Positions 19,545 to 26,797 of a stretch of DNA of 62,845 nt are shown piece after piece (the stretch's first letter is position 1; each line of letters begins with the position of its first letter). Source of the stretch: a virus. Position numbers and translations under genes: made by a program. Where the stretch lies: positions 1-62,845 of IMG/VR virus record IMGVR_UViG_3300005528_000064; one strand, written 5' to 3'. The notes under the pieces were generated by a model. The model was not told the origin of the DNA and made no database searches. It saw nothing but the letters and a program-made list of their open reading frames with translations.

Positions 19545-20102
19545 TTAACCCGGAGGAACAGCCGGAATGCAGGCCAGGGTGGAGTTCTTCGCACGCAGCT
19601 TTTCTTCCACTGCTTTGACACCCACGAAGCCGAGGGCTTTGTAGTAGTTGTGTTCTTCTTCTGTTAGCCCTTTCCAGGGTAGCAGTTTCCCTTGGAGGTT
19701 CTGCTCCCGCTTCGCTGCCATCGCAGCCCACCAGCCCGCGCAGTAAGCAATCTTCTCTGCTTCGGTCTGTGCCTCTGGTGGTGGTTTTACGTTATGACCT
19801 TTTATCTCGGGTTGGATAATTGGCTCACAGTAGCAGTACCCCGGCGCACAAGATTTATTGCATGGCTCAACCTGTAAGGATTGCTTACAAGTTGCATCAG
19901 CATGTGCCATCTGTGCTTGCGTAACGGTAAGCAGTTGTTCCACCAGCCAATGCTCAAAGGCTGCTTGGGATTTGTCTTCTCGATAGTCGAGGGCGGCTTC
20001 CAGCGCCCGTTCCGCATCGCAAGGTTGATGGCACCCGAGTTCACGGCGGTAACCCTTCAAAGAAGCTAGCGCCCGAAGGGCAGCAGTACGAAGATCAGTC
20101 AT
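19545..20102 (-). CDS. Phage early protein of the MTxLRxAA group, Cys-rich middle
   Basis: 185 residues. The N-terminus MTDLRTAALRALASLK is shared with the genes at 20095 and 28184. The middle has a cluster of Cys (CNKSCAPGYCYCEP) that could bind metal. The C-terminal half contains AYCAGWWAAMAAKREQ and KGLTEEEHNYYKALGF. The start has AAAGGAG eight bases upstream. It overlaps the next gene of the operon by 8 bases. Function unknown. Confidence 0.6.
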   Translation of the reverse strand: MTDLRTAALRALASLKGYRRELGCHQPCDAERALEAALDYREDKSQAAFEHWLVEQLLTVTQAQMAHADATCKQSLQVEPCNKSCAPGYCYCEPIIQPEIKGHNVKPPPEAQTEAEKIAYCAGWWAAMAAKREQNLQGKLLPWKGLTEEEHNYYKALGFVGVKAVEEKLRAKNSTLACIPAVPPG

Positions 20103-20301
20103 GGTTTGGCTCCTTTAGCTCAAAGGCATGGCGCGCTTCAGCACACGGTTTGCAGCACACGGCCCTTTTGTCGAGGTCACCCACCCATTTGCCGCAACGG
20201 CAGCACTTGCTCATGTAGTAGCCGGGCGCGTAGCCGTACCTCTTGAGGTGTATCCAGTCGGCCTGCTCCGGCTGCTGGGCAGCAGTACGAAGATTAGTCA
20301 T
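20095..20301 (-). CDS. Small zinc-ribbon protein of the MTxLRxAA group
   Basis: 68 residues. It begins MTNLRTAAQQPEQADWI and has a zinc-ribbon-like pattern CCRCGKWV...CCKPC. The first bases are a near-exact copy of the start of the gene at 19545: a 23-base repeat with one change spans each start codon. The QPEQ segment also recurs in the gene at 28184. This suggests that the short ORF arose by recombination among repeated N-terminal segments. Confidence 0.55.
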   Translation of the reverse strand: MTNLRTAAQQPEQADWIHLKRYGYAPGYYMSKCCRCGKWVGDLDKRAVCCKPCAEARHAFELKEPNHD

Positions 20302-20636
20302 ACATTCTCCTGCTTGTCTGTAGGGCGGTGTTCACGATTACCAAACGAATGCGCAACTCGAAACGGGCGCATCTGCGGCGTGTCTTGAATGGTCTCAATG
20401 GGGATCACTGCAGCAAGTTTGCCGTGGCGGTAGACCCTGCGGTTCATCGTAAAGCCGTCGTCGTACTCCCAAGAGTCGCCTGGGCCTAGAGGCTCCGGCT
20501 TGGCTAGAGCATCGCGCAGGGCGGTGATTGCTTGGACAGCGACTTCTTCGTCCTTGGTAGTCCGATTACCCAGCGGTTTGCGATAACTGTACAACGCCTC
20601 CAGCGCCTGCTCCAAAACTTTACGGTCTACTTGCAT
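20298..20636 (-). CDS. Hypothetical early phage protein
   Basis: 112 residues from the ATG at 20636, chosen because AGGA lies seven bases upstream; an ATG at 20657 has no such site. The N-terminal part is helical (VLEQALEALYSYRKPLG, AITALRDALAKPEP), like other members of this early group. The C-terminal part is more mixed. It overlaps its neighbours on both sides, in line with a coupled operon. No function recognised. Confidence 0.6.
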   Translation of the reverse strand: MQVDRKVLEQALEALYSYRKPLGNRTTKDEEVAVQAITALRDALAKPEPLGPGDSWEYDDGFTMNRRVYRHGKLAAVIPIETIQDTPQMRPFRVAHSFGNREHRPTDKQENV

Positions 20637-20898
20637 ACAGATTCCTGATGGTTTCATTGAGTACGGTCATCTCGGTTTTCTTCAGCGTTTTCCAGATTCG
20701 TGCTTGCCCATGCAATCCATTGAAAGAACCCTGATGACAATCCCGGCACAGAGGTATCACAAGTAGGTGGCTTTCTTGTTCAATGTGGTGGGCATCTGAA
20801 GGGGGCGGCGCATCGCACACCCCGCACGGCATCTCTTTGATGCGGGCTATGTGCATACGCTCTACGGCGGTCTTACTTTTGTGGTTCTTGCTGAACAT
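20620..20898 (-). CDS. HNH-like zinc protein (Ref/DUF968-like)
   Basis: 92 residues from the ATG at 20898, which has a GG-rich ribosome site just upstream; a GTG at 20919 is an alternative. CGVC and PPPSDAHHIEQ, then IPLCRDCHQGSFNGLHG, form the Cys4/His pattern of small HNH-type proteins such as Ref and the DUF968 group. These act as nucleases or recombination helpers on phage DNA. It sits in the recombination operon, which supports a DNA role. I cannot decide which subfamily it belongs to. Confidence 0.65.
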   Translation of the reverse strand: MFSKNHKSKTAVERMHIARIKEMPCGVCDAPPPSDAHHIEQESHLLVIPLCRDCHQGSFNGLHGQARIWKTLKKTEMTVLNETIRNLYASRP

Positions 20899-21055
20899 CT
20901 TCCACCCACCTAAGAACACCAGACAGTGCTCTCATGATGTCAGACACATGCTGGTCTACGCCATCAAATTTGTTGTGTAGACACTTGTCCTCCAGTTGCT
21001 TGAGGTTTCTCTCAGCTACTTGGAGGTAGTAGGAGTAGTCGTGGAATGGGGTCAT
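20873..21055 (-). CDS. Small helical phage protein
   Basis: 60 residues, mostly helical and amphipathic (YYLQVAERNLKQLEDKC, LRWVEDVQQEPQK). The ATG overlaps the upstream stop (ATGA) and its end overlaps the HNH-like gene by 26 bases. Function unknown. Confidence 0.55.
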   Translation of the reverse strand: MTPFHDYSYYLQVAERNLKQLEDKCLHNKFDGVDQHVSDIMRALSGVLRWVEDVQQEPQK

Positions 21056-21273
21056 TCTTGCCCCCTTGCACGGATGCGCTGTGCGAGGTGTTCGGCTGCG
21101 ACTAGCGCTTCATCGGTCCAACAGCAGGTGCAAACCTCCTGCTCACACACCTTAGCGCAGGCTTCTCTTTCATCTGCACGGACAAGGGCGGCGAAGAAAA
21201 TCAGGCGCTCATCTAACGAACCAAACTCATCAATCCCAGCCTCCCGCGCCCACTTGATGATGTCTTCGTTCAT
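21052..21273 (-). CDS. Small phage protein of the ADEREACAKVCE/RIRARG family
   Basis: 73 residues. IIKWAREAG, FAALVRADEREACAKVCE, a CTCC cluster, and an AAEHLAQRIRARG tail are characteristic of a small family common in phages of Burkholderiales. A divergent paralogue is encoded at 27772. It is coupled by ATGA overlaps to genes on both sides. Function unknown. Confidence 0.7.
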   Translation of the reverse strand: MNEDIIKWAREAGIDEFGSLDERLIFFAALVRADEREACAKVCEQEVCTCCWTDEALVAAEHLAQRIRARGQE

Positions 21274-21485
21274 GAAGTCTCCCGCTGGCTAAGCATGGCG
21301 TCGGCAACCGCGTAGGCGTTGTTGGCAAGCAATTGCGTATTCAGTTTTGACGCAATCAACGTCTCAACGCACAGCGCCTGCATCGCCTTGGCCGCGAAGT
21401 AATCGCGCAAGGTCATGCCGGTGTAGATGCAACGATCTGCGCTTTCGTTAGCGTTGATAGGGAACGCCGGTCCACCTGTGTTCAT
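21270..21485 (-). CDS. Small phage protein (GGPAFP...GMTLRDYFAAKAMQ family)
   Basis: 71 residues. The signature GGPAFP near the N-terminus and GMTLRDYFAAKAMQALC in the middle mark a very widespread family of short phage and prophage proteins of unknown function. The C-terminus is helical. It is coupled on both sides by 4-base overlaps. Confidence 0.75.
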   Translation of the reverse strand: MNTGGPAFPINANESADRCIYTGMTLRDYFAAKAMQALCVETLIASKLNTQLLANNAYAVADAMLSQRETS

Positions 21486-21676
21486 ACTGCCCCCTTATCC
21501 ATCATGTGCATAGCCTTACGCACGGCGTCGGTCAGATTGAGCCATTCGTTCCAGCCCACTGCCTGGAAAAACTCCACCTTGACCGCTGAGTCGTCAACGG
21601 CCACCACTGTTGCAACGAGGCGGTCGTTCTCCTTGTCAACGATCTCGATGCGGGTTGGTTGAACGGATAGTTTCAT
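21482..21676 (-). CDS. Hypothetical small protein
   Basis: 64 residues. It looks like a small beta barrel (IEIVDKENDRLVATVVAVDDSAVKVEF) with a helical C-terminus. ATGA overlaps link it to both neighbours. No family recognised. Confidence 0.6.
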   Translation of the reverse strand: MKLSVQPTRIEIVDKENDRLVATVVAVDDSAVKVEFFQAVGWNEWLNLTDAVRKAMHMMDKGAV

Positions 21677-21966
21677 ACGTTCACCTTCTGGCTAACGATC
21701 ATCTTCTCCAGTTCACCTACCAAGTGAGCCGCTATGGTTACCCCATCCACACCGATGGACTGGCACCATTGATCCTGCTCAACATGGGAGATCATGTCCC
21801 GAACTGCTTTGTTGTAGCCGCCGTTGAAGGAGTCATCACCTTCAATGATCATGGTGATGGCATCCCGAACCAAGGCCGATGCCTTGCGGCTACCAGCGGC
21901 CTCCTTCAGTTTGTTGTAGATGTCCTCCCGGAGATGAACCGAGTACGGGACTAGCCTTTTTTCCAT
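21673..21966 (-). CDS. Ribbon-helix-helix DNA-binding protein
   Basis: 97 residues. VPYSVHLREDIYNKLKEAAGS-KASALVRDAITMII is a typical Arc/CopG-type ribbon-helix-helix: one strand followed by two helices. Such dimers bind short palindromes and regulate phage or plasmid genes. The C-terminal half is helical. It is encoded inside the recombination operon and could regulate that operon; no target can be assigned from the sequence. Confidence 0.7.
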   Translation of the reverse strand: MEKRLVPYSVHLREDIYNKLKEAAGSRKASALVRDAITMIIEGDDSFNGGYNKAVRDMISHVEQDQWCQSIGVDGVTIAAHLVGELEKMIVSQKVNV

Positions 21967-22361
21967 GCTTGGAACTCCATGTTAATTTGACGCAGCTTCG
22001 CCGCAGCCGCTTGGTTGGTAGCCAGTTCCCGGCGCGATTCGATCTCGCAATGAGCCTTGATCCACGACGTAGCCTCATCCTCGTCGGCATCAAAGATGTG
22101 CCCTTCACCCAACAGCCACCGCTGAAACTCTGGGTTACGGGGAAGCATCCCGGCCAGCTTGACTACCTCGGAGAAGTTATCCCTGTTCAGGGGCTTCTCG
22201 TCGTCACCGATGCGGACCATGACCACTTGGTATCTGGCCCCACAGAAGTCCCGAAAAAGCTCCTCGGGCACGGAGTCCGGATGTACGCGGAGGGTCAGGA
22301 TGTACCCCTCCTTGTCCTGTTTAAGGGCGACCTTGATCGCCTCGTATTGAAGGGTTTCCAT
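21951..22361 (-). CDS. Hypothetical protein of the recombination operon
   Basis: 136 residues from the ATG at 22361, two bases after the stop of the SSB-like gene; the frame stays open upstream, but that stretch is low-quality sequence antisense to nothing conserved. YILTLRVHPDSVPEELFRD and GARYQVVMVRIGDDEKPLNR look like a small alpha/beta domain; the C-terminal half is helical. I have seen related proteins beside phage annealing proteins, but no function is known to me. Confidence 0.62.
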   Translation of the reverse strand: METLQYEAIKVALKQDKEGYILTLRVHPDSVPEELFRDFCGARYQVVMVRIGDDEKPLNRDNFSEVVKLAGMLPRNPEFQRWLLGEGHIFDADEDEATSWIKAHCEIESRRELATNQAAAAKLRQINMEFQAWKKG

Positions 22362-22362
22362 G

Positions 22363-22659
22363 TCAGAAGGGGATATCGTCGTCCATGTCGTCAAAGGCGC
22401 TGGGCTTCTTCGGCGCTGGTTTCGGTGCTGGCTTGGCTTCATCCGGTTTGCGGTAGGCATCGTAAGCAAGGGACAAGAACTCCCCGCTACGGCCTTCACG
22501 CTTCCACGCGGACAGCTTGATCTTGATGTTGTCCTCATCCGTCTCGGACAGGAGTTGCCTGAGAAGCGACCGCTCAAGGGTGATGTCGCCCTTCATGTCG
22601 GGCTGCTTGTCTTTCTTGTACTGGTTGGGGAACAGTGCCCCGGTGTTGGTGTAGTTCAT
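22363..22659 (-). CDS. SSB-like protein with acidic C-terminal tip
   Basis: 98 residues. The N-terminus MNYTNTGALFPN-YKKDKQPD, then IKLSAWKREGRSGEFLSL, and the extreme C-terminus DDMDDDIPF resemble single-stranded DNA-binding proteins, in which the acidic tip ending in IPF recruits other replication proteins. A Pro/Lys linker precedes the tip. The protein is short for a full OB fold, so it may be a related DNA-binding accessory (DUF736-like). Its place beside the DUF1071 annealing protein supports the role. Confidence 0.6.
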   Translation of the reverse strand: MNYTNTGALFPNQYKKDKQPDMKGDITLERSLLRQLLSETDEDNIKIKLSAWKREGRSGEFLSLAYDAYRKPDEAKPAPKPAPKKPSAFDDMDDDIPF

Positions 22660-22946
22660 TTCAGTTCTCCAGAAACAAAAGGTACTTCTTGGACCAATTC
22701 ATAGGTAGCCTGAAAGATGTCGGGCTTGCATGGGTAGAACTCGCCCGCCACACCTTTGATGATCCAGTCACCTTCGGTTGCTTTGTGATTCCCCTCAAGC
22801 GTTTCAATAGTCAAGTACCTTTCAACGTCCCAACACCAGTCGCCTGCTTTTCCGCCCTCACCATCAATCCAATGGATGAGGGGGAAAAGAGAGTCCTTGG
22901 TAAGTTGACAAGCCTCAATCACGACGGGCTTCTTGCGATACTTCAT
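22656..22946 (-). CDS. Small phage protein (MKYRKKPVVIEA family)
   Basis: 96 residues from the ATG at 22946, which overlaps the upstream stop. MKYRKKPVVIEACQ at the start and DWIIKGVAGEFYPCKPDIFQATYE near the end are the hallmarks of a widespread phage family of unknown function, thought to be a small beta protein. Position in the recombination operon is the only functional hint. Confidence 0.75.
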   Translation of the reverse strand: MKYRKKPVVIEACQLTKDSLFPLIHWIDGEGGKAGDWCWDVERYLTIETLEGNHKATEGDWIIKGVAGEFYPCKPDIFQATYELVQEVPFVSGELK

Positions 22947-23692
22947 TGGAAAGAATCCTTCTTGGTTTTGAAAGCGGACATCAGACCCTTGTGGCACTCG
23001 GGATCAATGTCCTTGACCTTATCAAACAAAGCCCGGTTGACCTGAAAGACCTGCATGACGTCAGCCTGAGACGTAGCCTGCTCCAGCGCAACAACAGCGG
23101 CCTCGGAAACAATGTTGATGAAGTCAGTATTCGTAGCGTCAGGCTTGGTCGTGACGGTGATCTGGAACCGTCCGGGTTCGCCTGCCATCTTGGCCGGGGG
23201 CTTCGATGGGAGAGCGGGCGGCTTCTCTGCCTTCGGCTTCGGAGGAGGCACCACGCCATCGTCTTCTGGCAAATCTTCCCCAGCGTAGATGTACAGACCA
23301 AGCCCGTGCATAGCCAGACACTTGGTAAGACACCGCATGATGGCTGTATTGACATTGAACGAGTCAAGCTCCTCAATTTTTTCGTTGCCGTACTTGTCCT
23401 TGTACTTCCGGCCTGCGATTTTGATCGGCTCATTCTTGGAGTTCATGACCGGCAGGAAACATGTCATCTCCTTACCGAACAGAGTGGTACGAACCCACAC
23501 CATCGCGGTTCCGTTGATGTCCATGTACGGGATGGTTGTCCCGTCCGCACGCTGGAACGTATCAACATGGAACGTGGCCGTAGGATCAGCCTTCAGGGCT
23601 TCTGCCCAGGCCCACGCCCAGCTAAGGTACGTGAGCCCGTTCTTCTTCTCAACGTGATCCTGTACGTTGAGTTTGAGGAGGTTTGCGATCAT
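22943..23692 (-). CDS. Single-strand annealing protein, DUF1071 (Sak3-like)
   Basis: 249 residues. NGLTYLSWAWAWAEALK, TAMVWVRTTLFGKEMTCFLPVMN and FNVNTAIMRCLTKCLAMHGLGLYIYAGEDLP form the DUF1071 core, assigned to the Rad52-like annealing proteins of phages. It would pair complementary single strands during phage recombination, together with the exonuclease at 23912. A Pro/Lys linker (about 150-175) joins a C-terminal helical domain. It is coupled by ATGA overlaps on both sides. Confidence 0.85.
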   Translation of the reverse strand: MIANLLKLNVQDHVEKKNGLTYLSWAWAWAEALKADPTATFHVDTFQRADGTTIPYMDINGTAMVWVRTTLFGKEMTCFLPVMNSKNEPIKIAGRKYKDKYGNEKIEELDSFNVNTAIMRCLTKCLAMHGLGLYIYAGEDLPEDDGVVPPPKPKAEKPPALPSKPPAKMAGEPGRFQITVTTKPDATNTDFINIVSEAAVVALEQATSQADVMQVFQVNRALFDKVKDIDPECHKGLMSAFKTKKDSFQ

Positions 23693-23931
23693 GCTGCTTG
23701 CTCAACAATTTTGACGACAGGCTTCTTCCCCGGCTTGCGCCCAGGCTTCTTGGCGGGACGGCCTGCCTTGGTGAGACGCACTGTGCCAGCGCTTGTGGCT
23801 TCCAGCATCTTATTGAGTGCAGTCACAGTCGTCACCGGCTTGGCTTCCAGCTTCGCCAGAATTTTGGCGGCAGATTCCTGCACGGCATGGGCAACGAACT
23901 TCACTTCAGATTCAGTCAGGTTGATCAACAC
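23689..23931 (-). CDS. Small basic protein with AT-hook-like tail
   Basis: 80 residues. The N-terminal half is helical. The C-terminal third is Lys/Arg/Pro-rich with two GR(P/K)-type hooks (AGRPAKKPGRKPGKKP), which usually bind the minor groove of AT-rich DNA. It lies between the annealing protein and the nuclease, so a DNA-compaction or recombination accessory role is likely but unproven. Confidence 0.6.
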   Translation of the reverse strand: MLINLTESEVKFVAHAVQESAAKILAKLEAKPVTTVTALNKMLEATSAGTVRLTKAGRPAKKPGRKPGKKPVVKIVEQAA

Positions 23932-24820
23932 TTTGGTTCTCCTTCAGGTAAGTTTGAAATTGGGAACAGAACTTGGACACTTGGCAGTAGGACTTGCACC
24001 GGGTTCTCTCGCCGGGGCGGATTTCGATCACAAATTTTTCGTTCTTCTTGGCAGACTTCTCAGCCTCCGCAAGCGCAGCGTTAGCTTCCTCTTCGCTTGA
24101 GTGAACTGACTTCGCTCTTACACCTCCTTCTTTCTTGATGGCCCAAGTCGTGGATTTCTCCCACATCTCTTCCGGTGAGCACTCAGGCAGTGAGCCCTCG
24201 GTGTCTGCCTCAAACATGGCCGAGGAGTGAGCGGTCAGGCGGGACTGAATGAACGCTTCCCTTTCCTCTGGCGACCACAATTTAATGGGGATGGTGACGA
24301 TGGGAGCTTGGGGATAACCCTCCTTCTGCGCTTCACGGGCCGACCAATCACGGATGATAGCCACGATGGACAGCTTGGTAACGGGGGCTTCCTTGACCTT
24401 CTCCACTAGATGAGCGTAGACGTTCAACTGGTGCGTCCAGTCGGCTTTCTCGTTCATCACCGCCCAGGCACTTGTCGTTTTGTAGTCGCTGATCTCAATC
24501 CCATCGGGCGTGACGGTCTGAAGATCAATGGCACCAGACAGAACCCAGCCCGAGAACTCTGCGAACAGACGCTCCTCGATGATGTGGTTGTCTCCCTTGC
24601 CATGCTCCAAAATATGGTGGATGGCCGAGCCGAACAGTTGCCACACCATCTCACTGGCGTCTTGCTCAATGTCTTCCCAATGCTTGCGCTTAAGCTGAAC
24701 AATCCGAGGACTGTTCAGCAACTCGGTACATGAGATGTGCGCATCGCCCTTGCTGTACGTTGGCCTGTGAAGTGCATTCAGTACCGAGTCGGGCAGGTGG
24801 TGCAAATTAGTTATGCGCAT
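23912..24820 (-). CDS. PD-(D/E)XK exonuclease, RecB/Cas4-like
   Basis: 302 residues from the ATG at 24820, which has CAAGGAG seven bases upstream. The nuclease core is visible as GAIDLQT (Asp99) and EISDYKTT (Asp112, Lys114), the D...(D/E)xK motif. Cys31 together with Cys275, Cys279 and Cys285 gives the one-plus-three Cys arrangement of the Fe-S clusters of AddB and Cas4 nucleases, with CxxxC rather than CxxC. With the DUF1071 protein it makes a phage recombination pair. The upstream GIY-YIG gene overlaps its first codons. Confidence 0.82.
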   Translation of the reverse strand: MRITNLHHLPDSVLNALHRPTYSKGDAHISCTELLNSPRIVQLKRKHWEDIEQDASEMVWQLFGSAIHHILEHGKGDNHIIEERLFAEFSGWVLSGAIDLQTVTPDGIEISDYKTTSAWAVMNEKADWTHQLNVYAHLVEKVKEAPVTKLSIVAIIRDWSAREAQKEGYPQAPIVTIPIKLWSPEEREAFIQSRLTAHSSAMFEADTEGSLPECSPEEMWEKSTTWAIKKEGGVRAKSVHSSEEEANAALAEAEKSAKKNEKFVIEIRPGERTRCKSYCQVSKFCSQFQTYLKENQSVDQPD

Positions 24821-25478
24821 TTTTTCTCCTTGTTTCCCAACCAATCTTTCTTGCTTCGGATCTTTTTTTCTTAGCTTCTTCAGACATAGCTTGTTCTGAA
24901 AGCCAGTAGTTGCGAATGGCCGCTTGTTTTTTTTCTTCGTATACACGCCCATTGTTAACGAGGGGGCTTTTTTCTCTTTGCATCTTTTTGCGCTCTTCAG
25001 ATGAGTAAGCCGCTTTCAATATCAGTGAGTGTTTTATCTTTTCCTCTTCTGTCCATCTTTTTTGTTGCGCAATAGAAGACTTTGTTCTTGACTCAGTACT
25101 CCACTGGTTTTGGCGGATTAACTTCATTCGTTGGATATTCTCTTCTTTTGACCAAAACTCTTTTGTGCGACGAGACATCAACTCCTTTGATTCGTTGGTG
25201 TGTCTGTAGCCAGACGGCCCATCTCCGCCAGCAGTTAAGTTAACAAGACGAAAACCTAGGTCGTTAAAGCACAGAATAAGAAACTTTTCATGTTCAAAGG
25301 CTTCATTCTCTGTTTTCCACTGGGCACAAATCTCAACTTCAAACCCGTGTTTTTTTGCAGTCTTATGCCACCAATCACTTCTATCAAAAGGCTTCCATGC
25401 TCGGTTGCCAGACCCTTTGCCCACATAAAAAATCCTACCGTCATCGGCTGTGCGATGTATGTACGTGTAAAACTTCAT
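24807..25478 (-). CDS. GIY-YIG nuclease, homing-endonuclease type
   Basis: 223 residues. The N-terminal domain has YTYIH, IFYVGKG and a later conserved Glu (FEHEKFLI), the GIY-YIG catalytic core that nicks DNA. The rest is a Lys/Glu-rich helical DNA-binding region with NUMOD3-like segments (S-ETK-K, RWTEEEK). The gene is visibly richer in A and T than its neighbours, a sign of separate origin. It is fully integrated into the operon: its start overlaps one stop and its end overlaps the next start. Confidence 0.85.
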   Translation of the reverse strand: MKFYTYIHRTADDGRIFYVGKGSGNRAWKPFDRSDWWHKTAKKHGFEVEICAQWKTENEAFEHEKFLILCFNDLGFRLVNLTAGGDGPSGYRHTNESKELMSRRTKEFWSKEENIQRMKLIRQNQWSTESRTKSSIAQQKRWTEEEKIKHSLILKAAYSSEERKKMQREKSPLVNNGRVYEEKKQAAIRNYWLSEQAMSEEAKKKRSEARKIGWETRRKNAHN

Positions 25479-25813
25479 GCTTGCTCCACCTTAGCCAACG
25501 CTTCCTTTGCCTGCTGCAATGCCGGATGCTCACCGTCTGCGTCCATCAAGCGGTTCTCCAGCGTGAAGCAGTAGCTGATAAGGCGGCGCACTGCAGCGCC
25601 GAGTTCTTTGCACTGGGCCTCGGCAATGTCACGCTCACGCTCGGCGTTTTCTGCGCGGACTTCATCGCGGTCACGCCACCTCTCGGACTCAACCAGTTCA
25701 GCATGCAACCGGCGCAGTTCCGCAGCCGCAGCATGTGATGCTTCTCTGTAGCCCCAAGTGGTTGTTGGGTCTTGCTCAATGATGTCGGCAAGACGATGTG
25801 CTTCTGATCTCAC
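25475..25813 (-). CDS. Hypothetical coiled-coil protein
   Basis: 112 residues from the GTG at 25813, which overlaps the upstream TGA (GTGA) and has GAGGAG seven bases before it; an ATG at 25831 is an alternative. It is almost all helical coiled coil (REASHAAAAELRRLHAELVE, ENAERERDIAEAQCKELG). Such proteins are common in early phage operons, with no known role. Confidence 0.6.
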   Translation of the reverse strand: MRSEAHRLADIIEQDPTTTWGYREASHAAAAELRRLHAELVESERWRDRDEVRAENAERERDIAEAQCKELGAAVRRLISYCFTLENRLMDADGEHPALQQAKEALAKVEQA

Positions 25814-26031
25814 TTCAGAACTCCTCTCCAAGGAAGTTGCTGATGGGGAGACTCCATAAACGCAAACTCATTACACATGGCTTCTTCTGCGGTTCTCTCC
25901 CCCATGCTCCAGCTTCTGCCATTCCAGTAGCAATGCTGAATCTGCTTGGATTTGCCATAGGTGTACTCCCGCTGATACACGCCCTTGCGAACGGGCTTGG
26001 CTGAGCCAGGGAACCAATCAGTGAGGTTCAT
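25810..26031 (-). CDS. Small phage protein (WFPGSAKPVRKGVYQR family)
   Basis: 73 residues. TDWFPGSAKPVRKGVYQR, YWNGRSWSMG and a C-terminal QLPWRG are typical of a small beta-rich family frequent in phages of Betaproteobacteria. Function unknown. Overlaps with both neighbours show coupling. Confidence 0.7.
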   Translation of the reverse strand: MNLTDWFPGSAKPVRKGVYQREYTYGKSKQIQHCYWNGRSWSMGERTAEEAMCNEFAFMESPHQQLPWRGVLK

Positions 26032-26264
26032 ACTTCCTCCGCACGCTCAAAGCCGTACCTCTCGGCCAGATCAACAATGTCAGCTTCCGGGAGTTTGGCG
26101 ACCATGCGAGATACGATCTCGGTCAAGGTGCGGAGATCCGCTTCCATTGATTCAATGGTGCCGTTGCTATGAAAGCTGGCTTGGTGGACGATAGCCTCAA
26201 CCAGCATTGATGGTTCAATGTGGTGAGGTTTACTTTCCCATGCGTACTTTCGTCTGAACTTCAT
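26028..26264 (-). CDS. Hypothetical small protein
   Basis: 78 residues, basic at the N-terminus (MKFRRKYAWES) and helical after residue 40. The ribosome site GGAGGGAGC is supplied by the last codons of the upstream gene (Lys-Ala-Glu-Gly-Ala-stop). No family recognised. Confidence 0.58.
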   Translation of the reverse strand: MKFRRKYAWESKPHHIEPSMLVEAIVHQASFHSNGTIESMEADLRTLTEIVSRMVAKLPEADIVDLAERYGFERAEEV

Positions 26265-26533
26265 GCTCCCTCCGCTTTCTTGATGGCGGCGCGGGCCGCG
26301 TCAAACTCGTCTGTCTTCCTGTCGGCAACACGGACAACGGCCTTAAGCGCCTCCAGCAGATCCGGCGCGGCTGCGATTAGGCGGGCATCTGCCCAGCACT
26401 GCTCATCGCCTTCGGCATCGAGCAGCCAGTTGAACGCCTGGGCAACAAGCATCGGCCCGGCGTGAACCTCGGCCCTCCCATTGGATTGGGTCGGCTTGTT
26501 TGCCGTCCACGGCCCCGGTGTGTGCTTGCTCAT
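26261..26533 (-). CDS. Small phage protein (HTPGPW...LIAAAPDLLEAL family)
   Basis: 90 residues. SKHTPGPWTA near the start and ADARLIAAAPDLLEALKA in the second half define a very common phage and prophage family of unknown function. It ends in ARAAIKKAEGA; the same peptide ends the gene at 28184, and its codons carry the ribosome site of the next gene. Confidence 0.75.
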   Translation of the reverse strand: MSKHTPGPWTANKPTQSNGRAEVHAGPMLVAQAFNWLLDAEGDEQCWADARLIAAAPDLLEALKAVVRVADRKTDEFDAARAAIKKAEGA

Positions 26534-26730
26534 AACTTCACCTTCATCTGCTTGATGCGCTTGGCCCTAAGATCAGGCTCAAGATCCATGATCAAATCCC
26601 AAACCAACACCTGAGCAACGCCAAATTTCACGGCCCACTGCTCCCCCGATGGGAGAGTGTCAAAATTCTTGTTGTACTTCCGAGCCTGTCGCTCGATGTA
26701 TGCTTCAACCTCATCTGTTTTGATGTGCAT
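26530..26730 (-). CDS. Hypothetical small protein, first gene of the recombination operon
   Basis: 66 residues from the ATG at 26730, preceded by CAGGAG seven bases upstream. A longer frame to 26781 would run through the promoter region and is unlikely. The protein is helical and charged (EVEAYIERQARKYNKNF, LEPDLRAKRIKQM). It is the first gene after the divergent control region at 26753-26797. Confidence 0.6.
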   Translation of the reverse strand: MHIKTDEVEAYIERQARKYNKNFDTLPSGEQWAVKFGVAQVLVWDLIMDLEPDLRAKRIKQMKVKL

Positions 26731-26752
26731 GTTGTGTTCTCCTGTGTGATGT

Positions 26753-26797
26753 ATTGGACCTGAACCTATCAGGTATGTCAACTAGGGGTTTACCCTA
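26753..26797 (-). promoter_or_regulatory. Divergent control region D: leftward promoter and operator
   Basis: On the minus strand, -35 TTGACA (26781-26776, consensus), 17 bases, then a weak -10 TCCAAT (26758-26753). Immediately upstream of the -35 is CCCTAGT inside an inverted repeat TAGGG-N5-CCCTA (26783-26797). The same AGGGG read on the plus strand is the ribosome site of the nuclease gene starting at 26797. Region C (29837-29885) shares CCCCTAGTTG and AGGTTCAG with this region, and region E (41970-42010) shares CCCTAGT. Confidence 0.55.

Noticed and set aside
22946-24100. 384-codon plus-strand open frame across the recombination operon
   Set aside because: It is antisense to the DUF1071, AT-hook and nuclease genes, which have clear motifs and coupled starts.
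26731-26781. N-terminal extension of the first recombination-operon gene
   Set aside because: It would cover the -10 region and the spacer of promoter D; the ATG at 26730 has a strong ribosome site.
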